The position numbers were made by a program, and so were the translations under genes. Positions 11,256 to 22,708 of a stretch of DNA of 64,000 bases are shown piece by piece. Within the stretch, counting starts at the first letter, position 1. Every line of letters starts with the position of its first letter. The notes beneath the pieces are model-generated. The model was not told the DNA's origin. It searched no databases and saw nothing but the letters and a program-made list of their open reading frames with translations. The stretch is from Nannochloropsis salina CCMP1776 (lineage: Eukaryota; Sar; Eustigmatophyceae; Eustigmatales; Monodopsidaceae): contig SDOX01000001.1 in NCBI GenBank assembly GCA_004565275.1, positions 186,001-250,000 on the forward strand, read 5' to 3'.

Positions 11256-11797
11256 CCCTACCATAAGATTAAAGAAAGTCGACGCTTGGTGTGCGTGCAA
11301 CACATTTCGCAAAGTTTCGTGTGACGTATTATATTGCCGTCAAATCCTTTTGATTTTTTCTTTTCTTTCCTTCCAAGCCGCTCGACGTAAATACATTGAA
11401 GGCGTGTACACATGAAATTCAAACCACTTCCTGCATGCATATGTTTCTCCTTCCCTTCCGCCGGCGACCCTCTGGGTGTGGGTGACAGGCACCTCTGTTC
11501 CTCAGAAGGAGGAGAATTACGTAAGATTCGTGCACGCCTGTCCATGTCCTAGTGTCTTCTTTAAAGCCCCCCCTCCGACCATTCAAGTAAGCTCGAGCTC
11601 TTTTCCTTGGTTTGTTCTGTCGCCCCACCATCATATGCGCGACTGTACAACACAAGTCTTGCTTTGTCTCGATTCCCGTTCTCTCCTCCTTCCCGTCTCT
11701 GACACCTAGATGGGGCGGTACCCTCATTCGCTGCAGTCCAGACTAGCTTTCCTCCTTTCGTTCAGACCCCGTCCCATCTTTTCCCACCAGTATTATC
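11256..11797. other. Convergent intergenic region
   Basis: About 540 bases lie between the stop of the thioredoxin-like gene (plus) and the stop of the secreted protein gene (minus). It should contain both 3' UTRs and polyadenylation sites. Short open frames here have no family resemblance. Confidence 0.4.
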
Positions 11798-14700
11798 TCA
11801 CATGAATGTGGGGTTGGGCAGCAGCACCCGGCAGTAGAGGCCCACGGCGCCCTCGCCCAGCGTGATGAATTTCGCCTCGTCGGAAATGGTCGATACATGG
11901 TACTCGTCGTCCACGTAGGAGGCACGCTGCCAGCTGTCGTCGTTAAAGTCGGGATTGAGCCACTCGTCGTCGGCGAGGGGCTGATCTGTGCATCGCCATT
12001 TGCTGTCCGTCACAAAGGAGTATCCGCAGACCTTGAGGGGGAAGGCAGGCGAGGAAGAGAGGGACGGGAAGAAATAAATTGAAAAGCGGTCGCTGTAGGT
12101 GAAACAATGTCATGCAAAGCACGCGATTGGAGACATGGAAGACATAGAACACATGCGATTGGAGACATTCGAGACATGAAAATATTTATTGGCAAGTCGA
12201 GCAACAGGTCCTGCCAGACAAAGCTGTGCAAAGTTTCCCTCGCCCCCCTTATTTCCACCGACCTACCTCCACCTCGCCCTTAAAGTAGGCGTCGATCGGA
12301 TCCCGCGCCTTGATTGAAACCCCCACCACAAACGTGGGTTGCTTGTTGGAAATGGAGAGGGGGAAGGTGGCCAAGGCATTCGCCGGCGCCGTTTTTCCTC
12401 CCTGCATGTAGCCTTGAATGGTGACGGTGCTGGGGCCCATCATCTTGACCAATGCCTCGTTCACAGTGTAGGGGCAGAATTGATAGAAGTACTGTTTGGA
12501 GCGAGGGGCTGTGGCCTTGCTGTCGAATTTCGTGTCGTATTGGAAGGCGACGACCGGGTTGGCCACGGCCAGGACTCCACTGGGGGAGCAGGTGTACCAA
12601 CTCACACGAGGGTAGTGCTCCTGGGGGTGCGGGGGGTAGTTCGAAAAGGACGGAGTGGGTAGGGAAGGAAGCAGATGTCATGTCAGTAACGTGGGAGAAC
12701 CAGAAGTTTCTCGCACGGATGTAACGCTTTGGGTATGAATATAGATACAGATGGCCTGGGAGAGGGGAGAGTGAGCGGGGACAAAGGGCGTACCTTCATG
12801 ATGGAAGCGGCGCGGTAGGGGTTTCGGTCGCAGGTGTCACCGTTCTCGCCGCACATGATCTCGCGGGCGTCTTGGATGCTTGTCTTGTAGATGTCTTGCT
12901 CTTTCATCCCGTATGAGGCTGCATTCGTGCCGTTGATGATCTGGCTCTGGGGGATCAACTCGCGGTAGACAATCGACCACCATTCGGGGGGCGATGTTGG
13001 CTCTCCTGAGGCCTGCTCCTCGAGATCGTCCAATGTCAAAATCAGGGACTCACTGGTGTCCACTTTGCATCGATCGAGGGCCGCTTGATTGGAGGCCACC
13101 ACCATGGAGACGTTGCGTTGAAAGCCCTCTTCCCACAATTCAGCGCCGTACAAGTCGTAGTAGAAATCGCGAATTTCGGCGTCAGGGAACGTGCGCAGTA
13201 CCGGTCCCGGGGGTCGGAGGTCGTAGACGGAAAGAGATGCGTAGCGCATGTCGTAGGTCTCGGGGGAGCCGATGAATCGAGCTTTGAATTTGGAATAAGG
13301 CGTCGACGGCAAAAAGGTATTCACCACCGCGATAAGGTCGTTATTCTTGATGTATTCCGGTCGCGAGTTTGCGCACGCCATGAGGTATCCGCCGTCGGCA
13401 TTCACGAACGGAGCGCGGCTAAAGACAGAGGAAGGGATGACAATGTGAGTCATCCGTTAAGCAAAATCACCGGAAAAGGCAAAGACAGCGTAGCGATTTC
13501 ATCGTAAAGATGGTTGTTCGCACGCAAAGAACAAGAATCTATCATAAAAGAGACACACAAACGAGATGGAAGCGGTAGGTGTGAGGCCATTCAAGTGTCC
13601 TAAAGGTTACCTGGACGAGGCCCGCTCCCGAGACATGAGCATGAAGCCGTCCTTGACATTTTCGATGCTGCACGACACCGAGTCCTCCTTGAAGTTCATC
13701 TGGATGAGACGCGACTGTTATACGGGGGGAAATGCGATGAAGGGGGGTTAGTGATGATCGACGATCAAGGGAGCAAGATGAGGTGCAGTCAACGCGCGAC
13801 CCCATGTTTATCTCACGCGAAACTAATGTACGGAAGACATCGGCAAAAGCAACCCGCACAACAGCACCGTTTTAGGAGCCACTTTTTACTCACATTTACG
13901 GCCGTCGTCACCGCCTTGGTGATGATCTCCGCGTTCGTGTCGGGGCACAAAGGCATTTTTTTCCACCCCTGGTCCCACGTGGTCGGGGTCAGAGAGCCAG
14001 CAGTTCGAAGCGAAATAGTGGGCGGGTCCTTGTATCCCCACTTTGCAAGCTTGTTTGTGTTTGTCTTTGCTAATGGATCCACGCCGTACATGCGCATCAT
14101 GACGTAGCCCGTGGTGGTGGAGGAGAAGTTGCCGACATTGATAGGAAGCTCGTTCGGGAAGCCCCTGTTTCCGTCCTTGGAGAGGACAATTTTGAAGCGA
14201 CCGTCCCGGATCTGCAAAGGGGACTTTCTGGCAAACGAGTTGACTCCCTCGGAGGGAACCACCTCCAAATCTTTCAAACCGGCGATGGGCGAGAAGTTCT
14301 CGTCGTACGTCTGCACAGAGAAGTAGCGGGAGTCGGGGAACTCGCCTTCGATCATGGCCAAATCAGAAGGTCCGAAGTTAGGGAAGACCATCAGATGGTA
14401 GACGGACTGGGCGTCGGGGAAGAACAGATTGGCAGTCTGATAGTCCGCAGACGCAGTCCAAGCACAGTCGGTCTCAATGGCGCCCGTGCCACCCTTGATA
14501 GCACCCATCATGGTGCGGAGCCAGAAGGCAGGGTCCGTGAGCGTGTTCTCCATGTTGGCCTCCGGATCCAAGCCCGAGGCCAAAATTAGTGTTTCTTGAA
14601 TCTTTGCAGGTATGAAATAAACGAGAGGAAAAGAGGGAGAAAGATTTGTAAGAAATGCGACAGCGCTATTTGGTAAGAAAGAGATAGGGTGGGGGCATCC

Positions 14701-15275
14701 ACTATCACAGTGACCTCCCCAGTGTGCCTTTAGATTGCTTCACTTACATCTTTCAGCTGTTTGTTGTAATCAGCGCCCATGGTCATGGTCAAGAGAGAAT
14801 TCGAATCCACACTCTCACCCGGAACCGCCGAGTTTAAAATTGTGCTCGCGTCTCCATCCTGGAGCCCTGCGAAGGTCTTTGCATAATGTTGCATCGACCC
14901 TCCCTGCACACCATCACGGGCAGAGTTCAAAAAAGCCGACCAAACCTCCGAGTTGGAGCCAAATCCTCCTGTAGGTTCCAAGCTGGCCGCTTTGAGCTGC
15001 TCCGAGATTCCGGACGAGGATAGCAAAGTTGACGCCATGTCCTCCACCTTGGGAATTTCCCCATTGGACTCCTTTAGGGCCTCCGAGGCGGTTTCAGCCG
15101 CATTCGATGCTGCTTGAGCCGCAGCAGCAGCATTTGCGGTTGTTGAATCATTGCTGGGTGCCTTCGCGTCGATCTTTTTTGCGTCTTGGGCTTGCGCAGG
15201 ACAGGAAAGGATCATGAACATCCCTACCGCAGCCACGGCAAGCGCTAATGTGCTACCCCGTCGAATGACACGCAT
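11798..15275 (-). CDS. Secreted protein with two related halves and a jelly-roll-like tail, unknown function
   Basis: Six exons on the minus strand: 14748-15275, 13894-14601, 13611-13714, 12794-13418, 12267-12620 and 11798-12031. All are bounded by GT-AG signals with consistent phases, giving 850 residues. The N-terminus (ATG 15275) is a signal peptide ending near CPAQAQ, followed by an Ala/Ser-rich spacer. Exon 2 and exon 4 encode similar segments: an N-L/T-F-x-P start, an FPDSRYFSVQTYD or RYASLSVYDL strand, and a long Trp/Tyr-rich region. I read this as a duplicated domain. The first half reminds me distantly of DUF1214-type beta proteins. The last exon has a W...DFNDDSW pattern seen in galactose-binding-like jelly rolls of glycosidases. 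No catalytic motif is recognised. Probably a cell-wall or secreted protein. Confidence 0.75.
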
Positions 15276-16497
15276 TGTCTTTCTGATCTCTCGTCGTCAA
15301 GTTGCGCCTCTTTGGTGGCGATCTCCGACGCTAAGTGTTAAGAGACGAATATGGACTCCCTGTGAGGGAAGTTGCCTTGGGTCGGAAGATAAAAAGGAAA
15401 TGAATTAAACGTACGCATGAAAAGATTCGAGGACAGAGAGTCAGCCCCGTAGCTTACAAATAAGCTTAATTGCCATATTTTACGCGGCAACAAGACATTG
15501 ATGTGGGCCTGTGCATAGATGGCATGTCATACGGACGTGCAACACGATAAGTCAGGACAGAGGTCCATTTCCAGACATAAAAAGTTCACGAGCCGTGTAA
15601 AAAATCTACGGTAATAAGCTAGTCTACTTGTCGTTTTTATATTTTGCTAGCCCGCTTTGAGAATCGAAAGGGAAAGGTATGGCCCAATCCAGGACGAAGA
15701 ACCAAACTTGGACGGAGCCACGGTTTGCCAAGCCGTCATGCTACGTCCTTGCTTGCATACAGACAAAGTACCCGTAGTGCATAAATAAATAGTGGATATA
15801 CTCTTGAACAAGGATGTATTGTTAGTATTTATAGCAAAGGAATATAGGTCCTGTAAGAGTCGAGTAAGGAAGAACAAGGGGACAGTAGATCGGGCCCGTT
15901 AGACTAGGCCGTGGCCCATCTTGCAGTTTCCTTCCACGTTATCATTCTTGTTACCGACGACTCAAAGCAGTAGTTTGACGACATATACGATGGAACTAGA
16001 AGGTTGCAATAGCGCGCTGGTTTGCGTGAAAGGCCAACAGAAAGGGACAAAAGGCAACGTCTACGCCACTGGCTTTGGGAGAAGGGAGAAGGTGGAGGAC
16101 AATTTTAAACTGACCGTTAAGTTTCAGAAACGCCGTTGACATGGCCTGGATAATCGGGAGGCGGGAAAGGCAAAGTAAGGTCACGTGAATTGACGTTCCA
16201 CGATGCTGCCCCTCGAAACTAAACACTATACCGATGCTAGTAGAGATATATGCTATTACATGTTTTTCCTCATGAGGGATTTTTTGTAAGACTATGGCCT
16301 TCGTTGCGTACACCGTGGTCCAGCGTTACGCGGGCTGTGAAGTGCCTTCTCTCCGTGCATGTTAAGTAAGTATTAAATAACTTTATGTATGAAATGCCCA
16401 AGGAAGAGATACTGCTGGGTGCAGGATGTCTTACTATTATCATGCACTTGTTGCTCATCGAAATGATTTTGCTTTTTCCATGCGCTCCGCCCCTCTC

Positions 16498-16527
16498 CTG
16501 GATGCACCATCACATCCAGTGCTGCCT
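16498..16527. repeat. 30-bp repeat, copy 1
   Basis: Thirty bases identical to 16807-16836. The core ATGCACCATCACAT lies within it. This copy has only part of the left arm of the inverted repeat, so its hairpin is shorter. Confidence 0.75.
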
Positions 16528-16800
16528 CAATCACGCTGCGAAGATAATTGTTTCGCGCGCCACTGACGTCTTGATCGCCTTTCCATAAACAAGACCGACA
16601 ATCGAGTATCGAGTATTGTGTTACCACCCAACTTACGTAGGCAGAGGACGTTGACTTGCTTTCGTTGGCAAGCCACAGGTTATTTGTTGAGGAAATGTGT
16701 TTATCCTCAAGTGTTCACCGGTATGTGAACTACAATCGATCAACGAAGGACTAGCGTATCAAGAATCAAGAAACGCGCTCCTATCACCGTTTCATGCGAA

Positions 16801-16836
16801 GCAGCACTGGATGCACCATCACATCCAGTGCTGCCT
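16801..16836. repeat. Perfect 13-bp inverted repeat (hairpin) containing 30-bp repeat copy 2
   Basis: The arm GCAGCACTGGATG (16801-16813) pairs perfectly with CATCCAGTGCTGC (16822-16834) around the eight-base loop CACCATCA. Bases 16807-16836 duplicate 16498-16527. Possible readings are a terminal remnant of a small inverted-repeat element, a structured RNA or a protein-binding palindrome. There is no polyT tract after it. Confidence 0.7.
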
Positions 16837-16993
16837 TCGGGGCCTACCCCCCCTCCAATCTATTCCTGAGGGGCTCCCCGACTCTGATTATGGAGTTGTA
16901 GGGCAAGGCTGTGGCACCCGTGAAAGATAGATACCACAGTGCAAACTGGTAAATTTGAACACTTGTTTAGTGGGTATGATCAGTGTGGATACA

Positions 16994-17512
16994 ATCCAGC
17001 TCGATAGTCCGCGCATTTTAAGACAAGAGAAATAAATATATAGCTTACTAAAATTGCGATAGATTAAAGAGCTGTTTGTAGATGTGTGACTGTCTAAGCC
17101 TTCGAAGGCGCTTTGTACTCTGCGACATTTGATAACTCAGGCACCTCAACATGATCAAAAAATACTCGTCAGTCTGACAAATAGGGAAAAAAAATTCAAA
17201 ATGCGGAATTCAAAAGCATCTACGATTGCCATCTTTGGCTAAGAGGCAACAGAATATCCAGCTCGATAATCCGCACATTGGAAGACAAGAAGAATAGATA
17301 TATAGCACCCACTGAATTGTGATGGATGAAATAGCTATTTGTGGCTGTGTGACAGTCTACGCCCTAAAGCGCTTGGTACTCTTACGACCTTAAATTAACT
17401 CAGCCACTTCAACATGATTAAAAATCACTCCTCAGGTTGACAAGTAAAATAAAAATGTCAAATTGCGGATTTTCATAGCGTTCACGATTTAAATTTTGGG
17501 CCAACTCATTCA
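16994..17512. repeat. Diverged tandem duplication, two units of about 260 bp
   Basis: Unit 1 (16994-17255) and unit 2 (17256-17512) share in order: ATCCAGCTCGATA, AGACAAGA, ATATATAGC, a GTGTGAC-GTCTA segment, AACTCAG-CAC-TCAACATGAT, and a final TACGATT or CACGATT block. They differ by many substitutions and small indels, so the duplication is old. No coding potential is apparent in either unit. Confidence 0.7.
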
Positions 17513-19608
17513 GGTGTATACTCAGCGGTCCATGAAGTGGAAGTATCTTGAGGGTTTCTTATCGATATGATGGCTGTCTGTCTGAACTTTTCAATTATTT
17601 TTCTTCCATCCTGTCACAATTCCTTACACCGCCATTAAAGTGATCACATCTTCCAAATTTACGTCGAAAGGCATTCAGTGGAAGTAATCGCATGCTGCCT
17701 TGTGACTGTCTATGTAATGTGTCAGGAGCAGCAGCCAGCAAGCTTGAGCGTGAAACTTGTTGTCAAATCCTTTCGTGTCTATATGCAAGCCCTCTATCCA
17801 AAAATGAGAATTCTTGCATAGCTTTAAGACTAGTGGTACGAAAAATCTTAATAGAATTTTCTCAGTCTTTTTCTTGACTCGCTCTATGAGCAGGATCACC
17901 AAATAGTAAGCTTCACTATTTACAATTACATCCTTTACTTTAGGTAGCCTGGTTTTCAGCCCAGAAAATGACGCACCGCTTTGAAATGTAAAGAACAGAT
18001 TAATCTCTTGCGATCTATTAGACTTAGATCTTTAGGTGTGCTAATCCTTGCCTTGCAGACTCACAGCCATACTGCGTTGAAATGCAAGAGTCTCGACATG
18101 GTACGCACTTCCGCAGCAAAGCGACCCGGCTCTAAAATGTTTTGCACTTAAGTGAACTATGGATGTTTTTATCATGACTCCTTGGATACTATACATTCTC
18201 GAAAGTAAATCTTGATTTCAGCCCGATATCGCGTGTGGGACCGTAGAACCGAATCGTTTAAATAGAGACAGTTTACTTTCATGATATGTACCTGACCGCA
18301 CGCGAAGTGGGGATTTCCTCCTCGCTGTTAAGTCATGATCTATTCTTTGCCGAATGCATCGGCTCTTTCTTGCTCATGAACTTGCGCAGGACTAAGCTCC
18401 CATGCCATGTCTGGGATCGTACGGAATATTTGCAGGAGCGTACTTTCCCCCTGCTGTTTCACATCGAAATTGTGCAATGGAGAAGACAGATAACCCCCAA
18501 AGCCTTTTAGGACTGATATTTCGATTAGTTATTTGTGACGCCTAGAAGAAGACATCGAAATGTTACGACAAAGGCTGACATCTCCACTGACAAAGCCCTC
18601 GGGGCTTTCTTCAAGGATCCACATCCCTCCCTCTGGGGGTTTTCCAACCTCGCTCGCATTGCTCGACAGTCGCGTTTTTTCAGCCATCCAAACAAGTAAT
18701 TGCCGGCATGCGCTGTACAAAAAGTAATCTTATTCCACTTCGGAATGCTGTGGCCTGAGTGCTTGTCACGTTTGATCGTCAGACTCAAACAGCCCCGAGA
18801 AAGCAGCTGATGCCCAAAATTTTCGGCCGTTAGGAGAAGAAATTGAATTTTCCTGGTCAGCTCCAAATATGTCGAGCAGGGTACCGGTACATTTTGAGGA
18901 ATAATTTCCCAGCTGTGGCCTCGAAGGTGAAACGAAATATTTGAGTGACTACACAAAAACTCTATTTCATAGTTTCTGGCTTTCCACTTTCCACACCGCT
19001 CGCTCTGTACTGGTGTAATGGTGCCCGTGCGGCATGCGTGACCTGGAGACTTTTGTTCTGTCTGAGGTTGCCGACTCTGATGAGATTAACGGAGATTGAA
19101 GCACGAAGAGAAGCATGACTTTTGCGTGTTAAAATGACAAATCAAGAAGAGCCTGATTGGGAATAGGTAAAAACGGACACTATGACGCATTGTAATGTTG
19201 CCTGACTCCGCGTGACGCGAATCCCAAACCTGGTTTTTCGTGTAGTTGTTGACCGGGGAGTTCTAAACTTATGCTGATTGTTACATCACCTGGGCAGCTA
19301 GCTTCAGGGGTCCTTAACCCCTTACACCCAAAGTATCTCGCTTACGTTGGACGTGTTCATATTTCGTAAGCACAGGTGGCTCTCATCACCATTCTCACTT
19401 CTTTTTTGGCCTAAATCGTCCCTTATTCCCAAATCACAGGAGCTTTGTCACGGCTACCACCCAAGGGAACGGCTGAGAACTGCAGACTTACGTTGTCGTC
19501 GGTCTTGCCTTGACATTGAAACTGGAGCAAAGAAGACAAGAAAGAGACGAGGAGCGTCTACTTAGGGAGCAAGCTGCTGCGGCCGTTGCGCTGTCCGGTG
19601 ACAACAGT

Positions 19609-22029
19609 ATGGCGCCTCAAGATGGCAAAGGGTGGCCTTCCGTCGCCTTGGAGAAGATGAACAGAAGCAACAGCGAAGGCAAACACGAGACAAACATGGA
19701 GACGATGGTCTGGAACTTACTGAAGGACGATAAGCATCAACATTTGTCGTCGAGCCCGGCAGCCAGTAGTAGCAGCGCAACCTACAGTCCATGTTTATTA
19801 CCCCCTCCGGGCCTTACGGACAGCGAAAGCGAGTACATGTCCTCGGCACACGGGTCTCCCGCAGCACAACACAATTTATTTGGGGCGGATTCAGCGACAA
19901 TGGTCCCTTCTCCGAGTGGAGAAGTCTTGGAGCTGATGTCGCGGCTCTGTCTGGAACGGGTACTTGGACGAGCTGATGGTACCGCACGCCGGACTGAGCT
20001 GGGCATTGCTTTGCGCGATGCCTTGGGCACGGCATATCAAAAAGGATGGGTCAACACAGCGCTTGCCGAATTGGAGCGGAAAGGACATGGACGGTTGTCG
20101 TCCGATGGTGTTTTTTTCAAGGCTGCCAGCCCATTAAGGAACGCTGTGGCTAACATGCGGACTCACAACCGAGGCACAGCAACCGGTAGGCCTGGTTCCG
20201 CAGTTTGCAGGGGGACTGGCAGAGCCTTGTTCAGCGATGCTCATGCAGGAATAACGAGCAGCCGGGGACGAGAGAGGGGTTTCCTGCTTATTGACGGGGG
20301 GTACTATGAATGGTTGCAATGGCATGTGCTGCAGGGAAAGGCCTCTACGCACGCAATCGATGTTCGACTCCTCGTACAAAGCCTGGAAAATGTGCTGAAT
20401 GTGAATTTCATCCGACGGCTGTACGTCCAGAGCACCAAAACGGGTGTCCGTGGGAGCTTCCACAAGATGCTCGAAGCCACTGCGGGATTTGAAGTAGAAA
20501 TTCACCGTTTGCAGGACTTGCCGGCTACCCATCCGCCACGTGATACAGGCATCGCGATGGCGGATCAGATTTTAGGATCGACCTTCAAGGCAGCCTTTGA
20601 TGCCTTGGTGGTGCTTGCAGGAGCAGGCTCGGACGTGGCGCCCGCTTTCCGGATGGCGCAAGCAGAAAATGAAAGTCGTTTTCGCAGTCGCCAACAAATG
20701 CAGCATGTCATGGCCTTGGGCGGCAGCCGTATGAGTCCGGACCTTCTCCCATACATGTATCGGCCTCCTGCTGGTTCCCTTTTCATGTTTGAGAACCTAA
20801 TGGCTGCTTGTATGGTACCGAAAACAGAGCTGAATCGTTTAAGCGAGCATGCGATATCTCCACACCGCAACGCCCGATCTTTGTCGCCACCTGTGGCACG
20901 CGACAGTATGGCTGATAAGAAATTTGAAAGTTTTTCATCTTCTCTTTTCGCACCTCCTGTGGGTGATTTACGAACGTCCACTCGCTCAGTCTCGGAGTCG
21001 TTCATACACGCTGGGAAGCCTCGGGGCGTACCGCTTCAAGACGCGCAAAGGCTTGATATAGACCCTTGTCACGGGGCGGGTGTCAGCGACATTGGTTTTG
21101 GTTTGTGTCTGAGCAACAGTAACAGCAGCGGGAGCGGCAGCGGTGGCGGAAGTGTTGGTGGGAACGTTGGTATCAGCCTAAGCGGCAGCGGAAGTGGCAG
21201 CGGGACGGTGGCAGGAAACAATTTCCCAGGAGTAGTAAACAGCACTCGACCTCGAAGGTGGTGTAATTTTGGCCATCGTTGTAAGTATTTTGAGGATGTA
21301 GAGGCCAACGCCGTCCACTTTCACCGCTTCGCGCACGTCTGCCCAGACGACTTGCTTTGCCCGTTTATTCAGAACTACGCTGTCCACCGACTGTCGGAGG
21401 AAGGCAAAGCTCACTTTGCAATGTGGAAACACTCGTGTCCACACGGACTCGAGTGTCTGTACTTTGCCCAACCAGACAAAAATCGTCGGCACATAGAATT
21501 CTTCACCCACAAGGCCAAAGTCCTCAACGCAGCGGCAGCAGCCGTTGCGCACCAGCAGGAACACTTTTCTCCAGGTCATGTTGCCTATCAGCAAGTAGGA
21601 AAAGAACAAATGGAGCGGCAACAACCCTATGGGAGCCAGCAGTGTCATGACACGCATCATCGTCTTGTACCTAAAATTCCTATCACGTCAATCGTCCCCA
21701 TGGACGCCTCCGTCACGTCTGGTCAATCCCTCCTGAATCACGCCCAAGTGTACAAAACAGCATTTGAAAGGGAGACCATACTCAGTAATTTTATCGGAGA
21801 TTACGATCCGGTATTGGTCAATCAAATGATACAACATCAACAGCAACAGCACACAGAGCAGCAACTAGCTTCTATTCCCTCATCATTTTTGCAGCAGCGA
21901 TACTCGCCTCCCACAAGGCCCTCTTGGTCTAGCCCTTCACAGCTTGCGCTTGATGAAAAGAGTGACGTGGATAGCGAAGAAGCCATTTTCGGTCGTAATT
22001 GGTCACCTCGTGGATCCCCAAGTCATTAG
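19609..22029 (+). CDS. LOTUS (OST-HTH), NYN-like and Cys/His zinc-module protein
   Basis: The frame is open to 22029. The first in-frame ATG is at 19609, but coding-like coiled-coil sequence (EQRRQERDEERLL) continues upstream past 19510, so an upstream exon probably joins near the CTGCAG acceptor at 19485. Taking 19510 as residue 1, residues about 136-205 form an OST-HTH/LOTUS winged helix. Residues about 255-385 resemble a NYN/PIN-like nuclease domain (LLIDGGYYE; later FDALVVLAGAGSDVAPAF). The usual SGD/D acidic motif is altered, so activity is doubtful. Around 583-665, three C-x5-C units with H-x2-x-H pairs suggest tandem zinc fingers. Ser/Gly and Gln-rich linkers flank them. The architecture fits RNA binding or turnover in cytoplasmic granules, by analogy with MARF1 and OSKAR/TDRD LOTUS proteins. 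The role is inferred. Confidence 0.75.
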   Translation: MAPQDGKGWPSVALEKMNRSNSEGKHETNMETMVWNLLKDDKHQHLSSSPAASSSSATYSPCLLPPPGLTDSESEYMSSAHGSPAAQHNLFGADSATMVPSPSGEVLELMSRLCLERVLGRADGTARRTELGIALRDALGTAYQKGWVNTALAELERKGHGRLSSDGVFFKAASPLRNAVANMRTHNRGTATGRPGSAVCRGTGRALFSDAHAGITSSRGRERGFLLIDGGYYEWLQWHVLQGKASTHAIDVRLLVQSLENVLNVNFIRRLYVQSTKTGVRGSFHKMLEATAGFEVEIHRLQDLPATHPPRDTGIAMADQILGSTFKAAFDALVVLAGAGSDVAPAFRMAQAENESRFRSRQQMQHVMALGGSRMSPDLLPYMYRPPAGSLFMFENLMAACMVPKTELNRLSEHAISPHRNARSLSPPVARDSMADKKFESFSSSLFAPPVGDLRTSTRSVSESFIHAGKPRGVPLQDAQRLDIDPCHGAGVSDIGFGLCLSNSNSSGSGSGGGSVGGNVGISLSGSGSGSGTVAGNNFPGVVNSTRPRRWCNFGHRCKYFEDVEANAVHFHRFAHVCPDDLLCPFIQNYAVHRLSEEGKAHFAMWKHSCPHGLECLYFAQPDKNRRHIEFFTHKAKVLNAAAAAVAHQQEHFSPGHVAYQQVGKEQMERQQPYGSQQCHDTHHRLVPKIPITSIVPMDASVTSGQSLLNHAQVYKTAFERETILSNFIGDYDPVLVNQMIQHQQQQHTEQQLASIPSSFLQQRYSPPTRPSWSSPSQLALDEKSDVDSEEAIFGRNWSPRGSPSH

Positions 22030-22708
22030 ATGAACGCCTCATATTGAAACATTTCACACAAAATTGATATAACGGGGTTTCTTATTGCTAATCTTACGAC
22101 GCATCAGTTGTAGCGAATATACATGTGTGTTATCAAGGGTACATGAAAAGTATCACATGAGCTGTTAGAGTTCAGGACATGAAAGCCAGGATGACTTTCG
22201 CGCCATATGGGGAAAGAGATCATGTAGCACACGTATTTATATGATTGTGCATTTCCAGTAGCGTGCTTCTTCAAGCACTTAGTATGATTAGTGGTACTAG
22301 CCACCACGAGATGAATGAGCAAAAACAAAACACATTCTTTTTAAAATATTGAAAATTGTCGGCAGCATGAAAAGCACAGGAGTATGATTAAGTAAAAACA
22401 GGTCTGACATAAACAAGGCTACGTTAGGTAGGGCAGAAACATTGAGCGCACCTGGCGCCCGGATTCAAATCCAAGATGAAGCATTTCATTAGTACGCTAT
22501 TTAAAACTTGGAGGCGATCACTTCTGAGAAATAGTTTCGGGTACTAAATTTAAAGTATCGATTTGCACGAACACTAGGTTTTCTATGAGGAAAGAATAAT
22601 TGAGCATTTGATCGACGATGCCGCACGAGGCCTTTTGGAGCTCGTCACATAACGCTTATTTACTTTTCTCATTTCATTTAGACAATATTATCCTTCGGCA
22701 TTTGCTTT
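22030..22708. other. Convergent intergenic region
   Basis: About 680 AT-rich bases lie between the LOTUS gene (plus) and the four-TM gene (minus), presumably their 3' UTRs. I see no gene, repeat or RNA structure. A T-arm-like GGATTCAAATCC near 22461 lacks a matching tRNA body. Confidence 0.45.

Larger units (their letters stand above)
15276..19508. other. Gene-poor 4.2-kb AT-rich region
   Basis: No open frame here shows a recognisable domain, convincing ATG context or splice structure. The longest (18525-18956, minus) starts with a non-ATG codon and looks random. The region holds a repeated hairpin core and a diverged tandem duplication, listed separately. The right end (after about 19340) may contain an untraced 5' exon of the LOTUS gene. 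Confidence 0.5.

Noticed and set aside
18525-18956. 143-codon minus frame in the gene-poor region
   Set aside because: Non-ATG start, no domain, random-looking composition and no splice support.
15276-19508. CRISPR array or LTR-type element in the repeat-bearing region
   Set aside because: Only a two-unit diverged duplication and one repeated hairpin core are present; there are no regular spacers, terminal repeats or element genes.
22450-22485. tRNA T-arm-like GGATTCAAATCC
   Set aside because: No acceptor stem or anticodon arm can be built around it.
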